Positions 36,441-47,551 of a stretch of 64,000 bases of DNA are shown here, piece after piece. A program made the position numbers and the translations under genes. The first letter of the stretch is position 1, and each line of letters opens with the position of its first letter. The DNA comes from Liolophura sinensis (Eukaryota > Mollusca > Polyplacophora > Chitonida > Chitonidae). The stretch spans positions 4,907,501 to 4,971,500 of the forward strand of contig NC_088303.1 in assembly GCF_032854445.1 (NCBI RefSeq), in the 5' to 3' direction. The notes under the pieces are model-generated. The model made no database searches. It saw only the letters and a list, made by a program, of their open reading frames with translations, and was not told the origin of the DNA.

Positions 36441-38106
36441 ACCAAAATGTGAATCTGTAATGTTAGGAATAATGTGCATCCCAGCGCACACCTTTTTTAA
36501 ATCAGTCACTGAATGAATTGTACATGACAGGCTTTGTGTAAATAGTTTGTAAAGCATTCTCTTTACCTATAGCTTGATGAAGCACCTCATTTGTTATCAC
36601 CACAGAGTGAATGCGACGATTTCCAGTAACAGATGTTTACCAAAACAATAATTAGCACTCTGTCCATGGCAGACCGTGCTAACTTACCAGCTGAATAGAT
36701 CCACGGGAACAGACCTCTGACTATGATCACTGAACAATCAGACTGAGATAAATTTCTTTCTTATTGTTTGTTTTTTTTAAAGTTCCTATCTGCCGGACAG
36801 ATCTACTTTTTGAATTTTGATGCCCGCATGTAGAACCATTATTATCTTTACCGAAAACAGCTTACTGAGTGACACGTTTAGATATGCACACGTAATTCAA
36901 GCGTCTCGAGGCATTAAAACAGTACCAGAGTTGTTATGGCATATACACACAAATAGAAGCTGCTGGTTTACCTTACACCTATGCGTTAACATTTAGATGG
37001 GGGAGATAATTACAGTGGATACAATGTGCGAAATGTCCCAAGTCATTCTTATTACAAACTTCATACGGAAAAAACAACAATGCCCAAAAAACTGAAAGGG
37101 GAAGAAAACTTGAAACGAAGTAAGAATCAGTAAAAAGACCATAAAAAACGCAGTGTGTTCTCGTGCACGAAAAGACAAATTGGTTGAACATCATTGCCAA
37201 AGAAGAATCAGACTGGCGTACTTAGCGGCATACATTAGTAATATGTGATAAAAAAAATACAATCTAAAAATAAGTGAATGTATGTTCACGTACAGTTTTT
37301 AAGGATCTTTCCGCTGATGTTTAGACTTTTATTTTCCTTATAAGGCAGGCGAGTAATTCTTTCAGTAGTGTTTAAAGGTGAATTAGTGTGAAGAAGGAAA
37401 CCGCAGTTTTCAATCACGTAATAGTTTTAATCATTCCTTGTGAAAACATAGAGTGACAGGTCAGATATACTTCTCACATATTTTCCGCACCGCGCATTTT
37501 ATACATCATATAAAACATTCATTAATTTGTATATATCATCAATAAACTGTTCTCACTCAAGAATGTGTAGCTATTTGATATTAGCGATATTATGTTCCAT
37601 TAATTCATCACACCTGGTATACTGTCATAAAGTGTAGCATTGATAGTTCATATAGTTTCACCCCTGGGAATGCCGAACGGGTTTATTAAATAACTCTCGG
37701 AAACCATGGCGACAACGGACGTCAAACATCGCTAATTAAATTCACACAATTCACACACAATTCATAAACAGGAAAACACTTTCACTACGTAGATGTCACT
37801 TGAGCGAATTCGTGTCCAAGAGAGCTGTGATCTAATTGGCTCATCTTGTTTACCAGACAGTACCGGTATATATAGACCAAGATCCAAAAGCGGGGTGATC
37901 AGAAAATGGACAGACATTGCCGTATGCTAACTTGCTCTGGCCGGATAGTAATCACTGTTTAAGCTTCAGAAAAAAAGGAAATTCAACATCCCACTTACAA
38001 CTTAAAACTTTGTATTTATGCTGTAAAATACAGAAAGGGAACGTCATCACAGCTTGTCTTGAATATTTCACCACTTCGAGAATTTATTGAATGATATCAA
38101 TAAAAG

Positions 38107-38330
38107 TTTGAGTCCATGCATCCGCGTAACTTTTAAGGTTTGAAACAAATGCTCATATATCTACCAATTTCACAGTTTGAGACCACGCACATGTCTGCTA
38201 CGATTATAGTTTGAGACAATGCGCATATGAGTTGCTTCTATAGTTTAAGATGATGCGCATTTCTGTTACGTTGATAGCTTGACTATTCGCACATGTAATG
38301 ATATGTTGACAGTCTGAGGTAAATTGTCAG
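38107..38330. repeat. 34-bp tandem repeat, about 6 copies
   Basis: TTTGAGACCACGCACAT-type units start at 38107, 38139, 38176, 38210, 38244, 38278 and 38313, three consecutive steps being exactly 34 bp. The array lies about 0.6 kb beyond the 3' end of the receptor gene. Confidence 0.8.
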
Positions 38331-38888
38331 GACGTTTAATGTAAAGGTAAAGCAACAGGACGAATGAAGCTATGTGGTTCTATAAGACAAAATAATTGGA
38401 CTGCCTCGTGACTCGTAGTTTTGGATTTGTATATTGCTACAGAGAATGATTCTATCTCTTCACACAATTTTCTTTATTTTCAGGAAGTTTCAGAATGTCA
38501 TTATGATTTAGCAGTAAGTGAATACCGGAAATACACAAGAAAATACAATAAAAACATTTAGGAGATAGGCCTACATAAATAGTTTATATCAAATTCATTT
38601 CGTCCGTTAAGAGGCTCGTGCATCTAGGGAAACTGAATAAAAACCACATATGCTTGGACCGCGGTGTGTAATCCTCAATAGTGCAAGATAACACGATATT
38701 CATATATATATGACAACGAAATGGCCCCCATAGCCTACCCCAGAAAATCACCTTTGTATCTATGCTATTCTGTGGGCTGCACTCGAATCAATATTTTAAA
38801 TGTCTACATAACAAACTGTATATGTTTACAAACTGCATATCATTTTATCATATTTTACCTGGTCATAAAGCTAATGGGAAACCTCCTG

Positions 38889-39914
38889 TCATTTGATCGG
38901 TATATTTACATGTCTCTCACTGTGTCCACGCTCGTATTTCTTCAAGGCTTTGAGGAATGGAAAACAGAAAAACAGAAACCTAAAGTAAACCTTCCTGAAA
39001 TCCCTCATAAACAGCGGATAAATAATGGGGTTGACTAGACTGTTGCAGTAACCCAGCCACACAAACACTTTAAAGACTTTCGGAGGAACGCAGCGACAAA
39101 ACACTTCCACAATATTTGCGGTTAAGAATGGCGCCCACGTCAAAACGTACGCCCCCACGATAATTCCTAAAGTTATAGTGGCTTTTCGCGTAAAAGTTTC
39201 CCTCACAGTTTTTGACGGCACTTTCTGCATGCCCAGTAAAACATTGCCTGGCGTGGCCAACATTCGAAGTAAACAAAATTGCCTGTTGGCTTCCTTTGAA
39301 ATGCGGTAATACAAGGTGAATGATATTAAAATCGGCAGCAAAATTGTCAGGGAAGAAACAGTGGCGGCAAACGGGAGGCTGACCACAAATATACATTGTG
39401 GGGTGTCGGAGTTGGCCGTAAGGTTCTCCAAGGTGGCTTCCATGTAGTGCCAGCCGTTTTCTATGGGTAGAAAGGAGGCCATAATGGCTATGAACCAGAT
39501 CACAGAGAGTAACACAAGAGCTTTGGTGGTGGACATCAAGGACTTGTATCGGAGTGGGCGCATGATCACCAAATAACGGTCAAAACTGATTAAGGACACG
39601 TTTAGGATCGAAGCACTAGTCAACATTACATCAAAAGAGACCCAAATCGAACAGAATTCCGGTGCGAGAATCCATCGGCCATATATTTCGTTGAGCATAG
39701 CCGGTATCATGACAACAGTGCCTACCAACAGATCGGCCAGGCTAAGCGAGACAATGAATATATTTGAAACAGTATGTAATACCCTGTTACTGGACACGGC
39801 GACAACCACAAGAATATTACCCACAATTGTAGCCAATATAATGCCTCCTAGCGTTGTTCCCACTGCTATCGAGGTGAAACAAACACCGGTATCAGCCATT
39901 ATGTAACCGGCCAT
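38889..39914 (-). CDS. 5-HT6-like aminergic G-protein-coupled receptor
   Basis: A complete single-exon frame of 341 residues for a class A receptor in the plasma membrane. Visible landmarks are TM1 Asn33 (VGN), TM2 SLADL with Asp61, disulfide Cys88 and Cys174, and the amine-binding Asp95 in TM3 (SFDVMLTSAS). Further on are Asp112-Arg113-Tyr114, Trp140, TM5 Thr190 and Pro194, TM6 Trp260-Ala-Pro-Phe, and TM7 WLGYCNSLVNPIIYPLFMRD with the NPIIY switch. Cys317 follows helix 8 and could be palmitoylated; Asn164 (NLT) in the second outer loop could be glycosylated. The TM7-helix 8 stretch and the Thr in TM5 favour the serotonin 5-HT6 group, which couples through Gs in vertebrates; an octopamine or other amine ligand is not excluded. 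The third inner loop is short (about 40 residues) and so is the C-tail. Met1 and Met6 are both possible starts; Met1 gives the longest frame. No inactivating change is seen. Confidence 0.93.
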   Translation of the reverse strand: MAGYIMADTGVCFTSIAVGTTLGGIILATIVGNILVVVAVSSNRVLHTVSNIFIVSLSLADLLVGTVVMIPAMLNEIYGRWILAPEFCSIWVSFDVMLTSASILNVSLISFDRYLVIMRPLRYKSLMSTTKALVLLSVIWFIAIMASFLPIENGWHYMEATLENLTANSDTPQCIFVVSLPFAATVSSLTILLPILISFTLYYRISKEANRQFCLLRMLATPGNVLLGMQKVPSKTVRETFTRKATITLGIIVGAYVLTWAPFLTANIVEVFCRCVPPKVFKVFVWLGYCNSLVNPIIYPLFMRDFRKVYFRFLFFCFPFLKALKKYERGHSERHVNIPIK

Positions 39915-41697
39915 ACCCCTCTTATGAATATAGAAGCTCCCCGGGGGTGGTTTGACGGGTTAGGTGCCAATGTTTGTCAAGCACTCACAACCATCAGCAG
40001 GCAGATGTCAGAGCCTCAGTTCGGTACTGATGATGCATCGTTTGCTTGTGCGTTTTGCCAGATCGATCCGATGTAAATGACGAATAATATAGCGAGAACA
40101 CAATATCCTGTCCTGCCCCGCAGGAGAGCCGTAATCTATTAGACTAAGTATGAATTTACTCCAAAAACATCATGCAACAGAAAAGACAGAGTGGACTTTG
40201 AAACGCGCAGCGTGGATACAGCCTATAACTCTCCTGAATTCACGGCTTGCAGCTAAACTTCACACGAGAGTGAACTGACAAAAGTCAGCACGAGTCAAAG
40301 GAATAAACAAAACAAAACATGTGTAGTCAATTTAGACTTTCAGTCCATTCTTATCATCCCAGCAGAACTTTTGATCACTCTGTGTTAGTTCCTGTAGAAA
40401 GCACAATTGTATGACATCGCTGGTTTTACCATCTCGGTAGAACTTTTCTTCAATGCATGTTGGTTCCCAACAGGAAAATAGAAAACATAATTGCATGAAA
40501 TTCCTTGTTCACCATATCCATGAGCTTTCCTGGTGGTTGCCAACTGAGAACACTGTTACACAATATACCTGACCTTACCATCTCAGCAGAATTTTTCTTG
40601 AATATCTTTTGATCCCAAATAGGAAACACAATTGCACGACAGTCTTGTTCGTCCAGAATTTGTGTAGATATGTTTTGTACAGCTTGCCGGTAGAAATCTT
40701 GCCATAATGGAATTCATTCGTAGACGTCCGTTGCGACTGTAAAGCACGACATTACCTAAAAGTATCCTTGCTCCAGACGCCTTACTGAGATCTAAAACCG
40801 TAAACTCAAGCTTCCGGTAGCAAAAATCCCTGCCTGTCCATGGTAAAGGGGATGTAGATTAAGAGACAACTAGGGGTCCCTGATCTGTGTATCTTGATGC
40901 GGTTGGCATCCTCTGGTCGTGAACAAAAGCCTCATCAATACCTGACATGAACAATGTGAGATTTTCCCAGTAGATAAGTATATGGACACGCTATGTAACA
41001 TGCTACGCACGACTCTGATTGGCAAACGCTCGTGGGTGGTTCCATATACGGTAAAGGCCGCTGTCTCCAGTGACAGATAAACCAAACACACAGACCAAGA
41101 ATTGACCGAACACACACTTTCAATAAATCCGTGAATTTGAAAGGCTAATTCTTGATCAACACCTTTAAATGTTAACTCACGCGAATCGTATAGTCTTTGA
41201 TGACTGGTACTAGTGCTGCTGTTCAAACGGTACATTGATCAGACGCTGCTAATCGAGTATACAGAGCCTGACAAGCGTAGGGAGCCTCTAGTTGCGCTGT
41301 CTGGCTTTGACGGCTTCGTCGCCCTCTCCTGCCCGACCCATGCAGGATAGCATTCGGTGAGAACATCCGGGGACAAAGGCTGTCCCCAAAACATCCCGTA
41401 GCCACACTTGAAAAGGTGTCAAATGCAGATTTAGCCTGCAGTCAGTGCATAGAACGAGTTTTTTTTTTGTTTTGGAATTGACATCTGACGTTTCAAAAAC
41501 GTGTCGCAAAATCACGCGGCCCTGCGTGCCCACAAAGATAGCATGTAACAGCAAAACAGGTATTTTTCCGATGTCTTTAAATCATAAATCCAATTTAACA
41601 CCCAGAGCAAAATCCGCTGATGAATTCCCAAAATCATAATTATAGGCGTTCTTGTCGATCAGGCGTGCAGTACAGTTAGAAGAACCTGTCACCCAGG
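39915..41697. other. Upstream flank of the receptor gene
   Basis: This should contain the 5' untranslated region and promoter of the minus-strand receptor, but no TATA box or other core element is convincing. Three loosely similar segments near 40370, 40430 and 40580 (CATCTCGGTAGAACTTTTCT, CATCTCAGCAGAATTTTTCT) suggest an old local duplication of roughly 80-150 bp. Frames here (40870-41235, 41288-41554 minus) have no motif. Confidence 0.4.
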
Positions 41698-41997
41698 TCA
41701 TAATCGCGACAGCCGAGCGACTGCGGCCTGCGAACCCAGCTGTCTTCTTGTAGATCTATACCGCTGGCACTGATCATGACTCCATTTGAGGAATCTACCA
41801 AACCGGTGCTCACTGATTTGCTGGCTTGATTCCTCAGGTCCTGTGTAGCTTCGAGGACGAGGAAATTGGACCTGCTGGCCATCGCAAATAGCAGTTGATA
41901 ACGCCGTGGCCTGCATTACCTCTATGGATACCGAGAATTCCGCAAATATGACAGGAAGCAAGACGTTAAAATGAATGTTCATTATGATTAGGAGCAA
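41698..41997 (-). CDS. Weak candidate: small frame with signal-peptide-like start
   Basis: A 99-residue minus-strand frame begins MLLIIMNIHFNVLLPVIFAE, a hydrophobic start compatible with a signal peptide cleaved near residues 22-26. It then becomes polar with repeated Ser/Arg/Gln. An overlapping frame at 41676-41882 is also open. No homology is recognised, and no donor site of good consensus ends the frame. It could be the first exon of a secreted protein or chance. Confidence 0.15.
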   Translation of the reverse strand: MLLIIMNIHFNVLLPVIFAEFSVSIEVMQATALSTAICDGQQVQFPRPRSYTGPEESSQQISEHRFGRFLKWSHDQCQRYRSTRRQLGSQAAVARLSRL

Positions 41998-43233
41998 ATG
42001 CCCTTCACCATCTTTCAGATTGGTCCAAAATTAACTGTCATCGATTCTGTGAATGATTTTGGCTGTAAAGAGCTACATCAGAGTTAATCATAATCCGATT
42101 TCTCTCCTTCATAAGGAATTAAAAAATGTCTTGGATATACTAACATCACATTTGTTAAAAACTCAGAATCCCATGTTTCATTCTGATTTTAAATTTGTAA
42201 CCCGTGGCCAGAAAAATATGGAACGGTAGGCAGCCCCGACAAGACAAGAGGGCAAGTACTGCTATGTGAGCCGCTTTTGGCTCAGTAAATTTTGATTCCC
42301 CGATCTAATCTCTCATAACTAGATTTTTATAAAAGTTGTGACGCAATGTACAATAAAACAATAAAATAAACTGACATTTCGTTTATCCAAATTTGCGGAT
42401 TACTTATCCAGAACCATTGTCATATTATCCTAAATTAAACACTGATGTAAGTCGTTATACTAAATCGTTATTTATGAAGTTCATAACTTATATTTAGGTC
42501 TTATAAGTTTTAATCACTCAATTCCAATTTATAAATTAGAAGTTCATGATGACCAATTATGTAATTACTGGTTATAAAACGATGTTAGAATGCGAATTAC
42601 ATGATTCATATTTACGAATTGCATAGTGTCTTATTTACAGCTTATAAATCCACAATTATGCGGATAGGGAATCACAACATACAAAATACTTAACCCGTCA
42701 TTTCGATGAGAGTATAGTGTTTCAGCACGGACCAATAACCCGCAAAAACAGATCGCAAAGAAACGGTTTGTGTGTCAATAAATCTTTGTTTTAAGTAGTC
42801 CTCCTAGAAGTCCTACAACAAAACGTTGACCGCACTTCTTAGGAACTTTTTATATACGATTTGCTGATCCATTACTGATTCGTAAATGCGTGTTATCTTA
42901 TCCACATTGAATATTGGGCGTGTCGTCTATGTGCTTCACGGATCTCAGTCACTGCATTCTATTCTTGGTTGCGTCAAGTAAACATGGCTGAGATATGGAA
43001 ATCAAAATGTTCCAGTACTGTTTTATTGTTCTGTTTATGATTGCTAAAGTCCATGTACTTCTTATGCCACAAACGTCTAGATAAAAAGATATCAGGAACT
43101 GCAGAGCCGTGCAAATAGGTATTGGATCTGATGTAATTTTTATATTGTATACTGGGAGGGGGGAGTAGTTTAACCATTCAAAATTTATCCGTCCACAAGT
43201 GACTGTATAAATTCAAAGTAAGCCTTCATTACA
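41998..43233. other. AT-rich, no gene recognised
   Basis: 42340-42700 is especially AT-rich with many TTATAA/AATTA motifs. There are no frames or repeats of note. Confidence 0.5.
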
Positions 43234-43507
43234 GGGGGCCTGCTTGGCTCAGTTGGTTAGCGCGCTAGCACAACGTAATGACCCAGGGGCCTCTCACCAA
43301 TGCAGCCCAAGTCCAGTTCATGAGGACTTCCTCTCAGGCTATACTTGGAAAGATCTGACAGCAACCGACGGATGGTCGTGGGTTTCCCCCCAGGCTCTGC
43401 CCTGTTCTTCCCATCCCCTCTCTCACCAACACCATAATGCCGGCCGCCGTCGTATAAGTGAAATGTTCTTGAGTACGGCAAAAACACCAACCAAATAAAT
43501 AAATAAT
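43234..43507 (+). mobile_element. Near full-length tRNA-derived SINE
   Basis: Head GGGGGCCTGCTTGGCTCAGT then TGGTTAGCGCGCTAGC carries the A-box; CAAGTCCAGTTCATGAGG stands at the B-box region. The body has GATGGTCGTGGGTTTCCCCC and the 3' end CGTATAAGTGAAATGTTCTT, GAGTACGGCAAAAACACC and AAATAAATAAATAA. It is one of the best copies in the window and defines the order of parts for the rest. An internal polymerase III promoter is expected from the head. Confidence 0.9.
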
Positions 43508-43825
43508 ACTTCCATCACAGAAACAGCTATCCGTTATGTACGTGAATTGCTTAAGAATAAATATGCCACTTAGACTGTTTGCGATTTGTCCTTATGTCTC
43601 CAGGGTTGCACAGTGTAGATCTACAATTGATCGTTAGCCTCGCAGTAGTTCTGAGTCATATATATGTCAATAGTCAATTGATGTCAGAAACTCAGAGAAT
43701 AACAATGTCTGGATTAGTAGTATACTGTGTCGAAAACGTGTCGCTTTACGGATGATTCGTGTCGTTGAGCGAAACACAGGCAAGCGCGGAACAATCTACG
43801 TGGACTGGTAGATGGGGGGAAGCGC

Positions 43826-43853
43826 TCGCTACGCTACACTACACTACACTATA
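43826..43853. repeat. ACTAC-type satellite, short patch
   Basis: CTACGCTACACTACACTACA then CTATACT. The same motif runs at 46255-46400, 51060-51178 and 51430-51590. Confidence 0.8.
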
Positions 43854-44079
43854 CTGCCGGGATAAACAGAGGGTTGGGAGATAGGGGAAACGCCATGCTA
43901 CAACTAAACCCGTGGGATTTTTCCTGATTCAACGTTAGCTGCGACCGAAGGAAGGGAAAGCACCCACATCACACGGACAGTAGTGGACCCGTCCTAAGTG
44001 TAGCTTGTTCAAAACCACTAGAAAGTGTGTTCAAAACCACTAGAAAGTGTTTGTGAACGCCATCTCTCGCCCAACAATC

Positions 44080-44455
44080 ATGGTTAACTCATGCGCACAA
44101 TGCCAGCGAGAGTTTTCTCACCGGGCAGGTTTATTGTGGCATGAACGTCGAGTACACGATAAGTCCCGAGAGAGGTTTGAGTTTGATGGCCAAGTCTGCA
44201 TTGGGACATTCTCCCGGCGGAACGCCTGGCTCAGGCATCAGCAAACGCACACTCTGCGGGGAGGCAGTGAAGTTCACGTGCGACGCGTGCGCCAAGGTCT
44301 TTACCCAAGGGGGCAAAATTGGTCCGGCACCGACAGACGCACGGAATAAAGAGCGGACTTACCCATGTGAAGGGTGTGATATGACGTTCTACCAGTTGTG
44401 GGATTGGCAAGTGCATCGATGCGCTCAACACGGAACGGTTAATCACACAGCGTAG
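44080..44455 (+). pseudogene. Broken C2H2 zinc-finger coding segment
   Basis: Four C2H2 fingers can be traced across two main frames. Finger 1 (from 44092) is intact: CAQC, twelve residues, His, four, His. Finger 2 (to 44250) lacks its first Cys (GQVC, Phe where Cys could stand) but keeps HQQTH. Finger 3 (from 44279, CDAC) is in the +1 frame and its His pair is displaced by a further shift. Finger 4 (44366-44431) is CEGC ... HRCAQH. Base composition is more GC-rich than the surroundings and like that of the virus-like element at 46.4-51 kb. I infer it may be the zinc-finger end of that element's long protein, separated by 1.9 kb of AT-rich sequence, but it could be an unrelated host pseudogene. 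Confidence 0.65.
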
Positions 44456-44499
44456 CTTTGTTTTTTTTAATTAGGCGTTAAGATATCTTTCTTCGTAAT

Positions 44500-46150
44500 A
44501 TATTGTGCATTTCCCGTTACCTAGCCACTCCTTACACATGTTACATTGGCACGTAAGAATAAACGGAATCACGGCGTAAAACACCAATGAAATAAAACTG
44601 AATAACTATGTATCGAACAGAAATGGTGTTACGTTCAGTTAAAACAAAGAGTATAAAAGCACATGTACTTAATCAACGAGGAAGAGACATGATAGAGGGC
44701 AATGTTTGTAGTGAATGTTCTAGGTGCCATCCCGCATAAAATTTTGCCCATATCTTTAAACCACTAACATTCCAACGGCTACACACCGATACATATAAAC
44801 TTGTATATCCGTCGGCAAAACCGTTAGCTATTTATTGGGATATTATTCATACAGGACACACAAAGATGGTGATAGAGTGTTAATCACTACAAGGGAAAGG
44901 AGGCGTCCGGTGATAGCAAAGTACGAATGAATACTAAAGGCGGAAATGAGAAATTCTGCTTGCAGCAAAAGGGGCATCAGAAAGAAGAAATAATAAATAC
45001 CTTGATGAAAAATAACGAGCAAAATAAATAGTAGTTAATCGTCCTAAGCACGCAGACATTTCAACTCTACAGAAAATTTTGAGGTTAAAGCACCTAGGCC
45101 TCAGTAGAGTTCTTGTCACATGTTTCAGGGAAAATTTAACGCCAGGAATTTTTGATTGGTGCGGTTTTTATTATTCAAAAGGGGTCGACTTACCTCAGCT
45201 CTTGTAAAATCGTAGAACTAACCTTTCAAAACAAATTAAAAATGTTTCTTAGACGACTGGATTTTACAGCATAACACATTGTTCAATTCCCGTTACCTAG
45301 CCCTTACTTACCGACACAAGATACTTGAGCTATCAACAATAAACTGAATCACTATATACGAACAAATATTGTATCTTGGCTCCATCATTCTCCTGATAGC
45401 CTGCAGTGTTTCACTTATTAAGTTAAAAAAAAAACAACAATCCTGATACATATGTAGTTAATCTATGAGGAAGTGATAGAGGGCGCCCTTTGTAAGACCA
45501 TGAAAATTCCGATATGACTGTGATGAAATGTCTGCCGTGTAGGTCTGCACCATTTTGTTTTTCATTTAGTAATTTAATTTATCATACTACTCTTTACACG
45601 AGAGATGCAAGTCATACATATGTACCAGTACGGGACAACCATTTGTCATATATATGTAACTCGGCGTATATTACAACGGGAGCCATTTGGTCCCTACACG
45701 ACATATATCTCAAGAATGCCATCGCTGATCAACTATACATCTGCTGCCCTCCAAAATGCTATATTTTACATTAGTCTCATCTGTTAGGCGCACTCTATGT
45801 ATATAGAGGAAATTCACAAATAATATATAGGAGAGGTCAACAGAAAGTGCATATGTTACTCCATGCACCAAGCCACCCCAATGATTACCTCTCCTAGCCC
45901 CTATCTTACAAAACACTGAAGTATAACTGTAAAACATATATATCTGAACGGCATTGCATGTACAAGAACTGTCCATTGCTTATCTGTCCATTGCTTAATT
46001 CACGCTTCCTATTACAGGAGGCATACTCCTTTACGGCTGACGCCCAGGTTAACTTGTTTATGTATTAAGCCTGTAGACCCGTATGTTCGTTACCGTATTC
46101 AATAACCGCTATATGTATATATGCGGCTGCCTTTTCCTTTCCAATATATA
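44500..46150. other. AT-rich spacer with an internal diverged duplication
   Basis: 44507-44730 and 45280-45495 share TTCCCGTTACCTAGC, an AATAAAC..GAATCAC segment and GAGGAAG..ATGATAGAGGGC in the same order, offset about 780 bp. A short SINE-tail piece (GGCGTAAAACACCAATGAAA) is at 44574. Frames such as 45514-45774 have no motif. Confidence 0.5.
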
Positions 46151-46254
46151 CTGGTGAGAAGTGAGGGCAGGTCTTCTTGATCGGCGTCTCGTTTCAAAGC
46201 AGCAAGGCCGCCAGAATGGTGTGGACACCGCTGCGTCCGCCTGTCTGACGGGCT

Positions 46255-46400
46255 ATGTACTACGTTATACTGCACCACGCTATGACACGCCACTTGCTAC
46301 AATGTGCTGCACAGTATCAAATACAGTACAATACCATACAATACTTACGCTATACTATACAGTATGCTATACTACAGTTATACTACATTATAGTTTTGCT
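46255..46400. repeat. ACTAC/CTATAC satellite, left border of virus-like element
   Basis: The block GGCTATGTACTACGTTATAC followed by degenerate TATACTATACAG, TATACTAC units. The opening block recurs in the same orientation at 51058 (GGCTGTGTGCTACGTTATAC). Confidence 0.75.
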
Positions 46401-46429
46401 ATGCTATATTTGTAAAAGACTCATCGCCG

Positions 46430-46990
46430 CCCTTACATCTGTATATGCTTCTATGTACAGAGGTCTGCTGAAGCAGCAACAGCCACAACAACGGACGACC
46501 GACGACAGCCAGTGCTCCAGACCAACTACCCCCCCCCCCCCCACCCAGCAGACACATCCCCCGCAAACGAAGCCAGCTCGAGCGGCGAGGTCCAACAAGT
46601 CCAAAGTCGAAAGAAGAAGAAAAAGTGGAAGATTCGAGTGAGCGACTTCCAGCCCGAAACCACTCCAACCCCGGACTCCCCTGCCTAGTAGTGCGATCCA
46701 GACAAGGATCAGCAAAGGCGTTTTTCATCCGCCACCATTTTCATCGCGGTAAACCTGTGAAGGGCCTCTACAACTACCGGCTCAGTGATCTCGGGGCCAT
46801 GGACGAGTACTTGAATGCTGTCTACGATGACCGGCTCACAACGTTTATTGTGAACTACAACCTTCGATTACATCCTATGGCACAAGAAGAGAGGCAGGTG
46901 CGTTACTCTTACGCCAGCACCAATAACTCCCGGGTACTCCAGGGACCTCCCCATATCGCATGGAGTGGGGGGGGGGGGTCAACATGAGTG
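46430..46990 (+). pseudogene. N-terminal piece of the element's polymerase-like protein
   Basis: The plus frame at 46255-46641 ends in a Gln/Thr/Pro-rich segment and a basic cluster (SNKSKVERRRKS) that looks like a linker with a nuclear-targeting motif. The next frame, 46625-46987, has a compact region with KAFFIRHHFHRGKPVKGLYN, then YRLSDLGAMDEYLNAVYDDR. It ends in a glycine run made by a poly-G tract (46968-46978) that itself shifts the frame. I do not recognise a named domain, but position, composition and direction fit the upstream part of the polymerase protein to its right. A 15-bp poly-C run at 46527 is another likely frame-shifting or assembly-sensitive site. Confidence 0.45.
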
Positions 46991-47149
46991 CACTCCTCAC
47001 CCAGCTCCTAAACACTGACCCACTCACCTCGGCCCAGCAACAGTACCTCGACACGAAAATGGACCGTGGATCCCCTGACTAACGTGTTGTTTATTGTCCA
47101 CAAGCTACACGATAAGCCCATCGTGTGGGCGGGGTAACGTTACCACCCT

Positions 47150-47520
47150 ACTTGGAGAGTAACAAGACACTGCATGCGGTAGTGAGAGGGAATCGTGGAT
47201 ATTATAGCGACCATTTGTGTTTAGTTCGGTGTTTGACCGTGCATCTAGGGCAAGGCCAACCCGAAAGACTGAAAGAACCAGGCCCGAGATTATTTTAGGG
47301 TCGAGAGCCTATTCTACGTGAACATTCAAGTTTACCATCCTTCGTAGTTCACAGTGCTATGCAGGGATATTCCGGCTGCTGCAAAACCGTGACAAACCAA
47401 GACCGACACGTAGATGTAAAAATCTGTGGCCTGGCGAAGGCGTACAAGTTACTGAGGCGTGTACGATGCCGTACCGTCGACCAGATCGATGACCACACCT
47501 TCGAAGTAGCAAGAGGATCG
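47150..47520 (+). pseudogene. Middle pieces of the polymerase-like protein
   Basis: Plus-strand fragments include NKTLHAVVRGNRGYYSDHLC followed by LVRCLTVHLG, and further on VDVKICGLAKAYKLLRRV. Stops fall between them. The first resembles a conserved stretch I associate with the N-terminal half of these invertebrate element proteins; this is a weak, memory-based match. Confidence 0.35.
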
Positions 47521-47551
47521 TTTGTTATAACCTAACCGTTGCAATCAGGAT

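Larger units (their letters stand above)
30751..38106. other. Long gene-free stretch with scattered SINE pieces
   Basis: No gene, RNA gene or large element is recognised over 7.4 kb. SINE pieces lie at 31165, 31970 and 36340, a GTA/ATT microsatellite at 32003-32033, a 17-bp A/C repeat at 33355, and a T-rich run at 33775-33850. A perfect 10-bp stem (GTCCCTTTTC against GAAAAGGGAC) is at about 35438-35468. Frames such as 32532-32843 and 34258-34539 lack motifs. Confidence 0.5.

Noticed and set aside
38721-39038. 105-residue plus-strand frame
   Set aside because: Antisense to the C-terminal part of the receptor gene; no independent support.
43234-43310. Possible tRNA gene
   Set aside because: The A- and B-box-like motifs are the head of a SINE; no cloverleaf with a proper anticodon arm and acceptor stem is visible.
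46399-46728. Gly/Leu-rich and Cys/Val-rich minus frames
   Set aside because: Antisense to the Gln/Pro-rich segment and poly-C run of the virus-like element's plus-strand protein.
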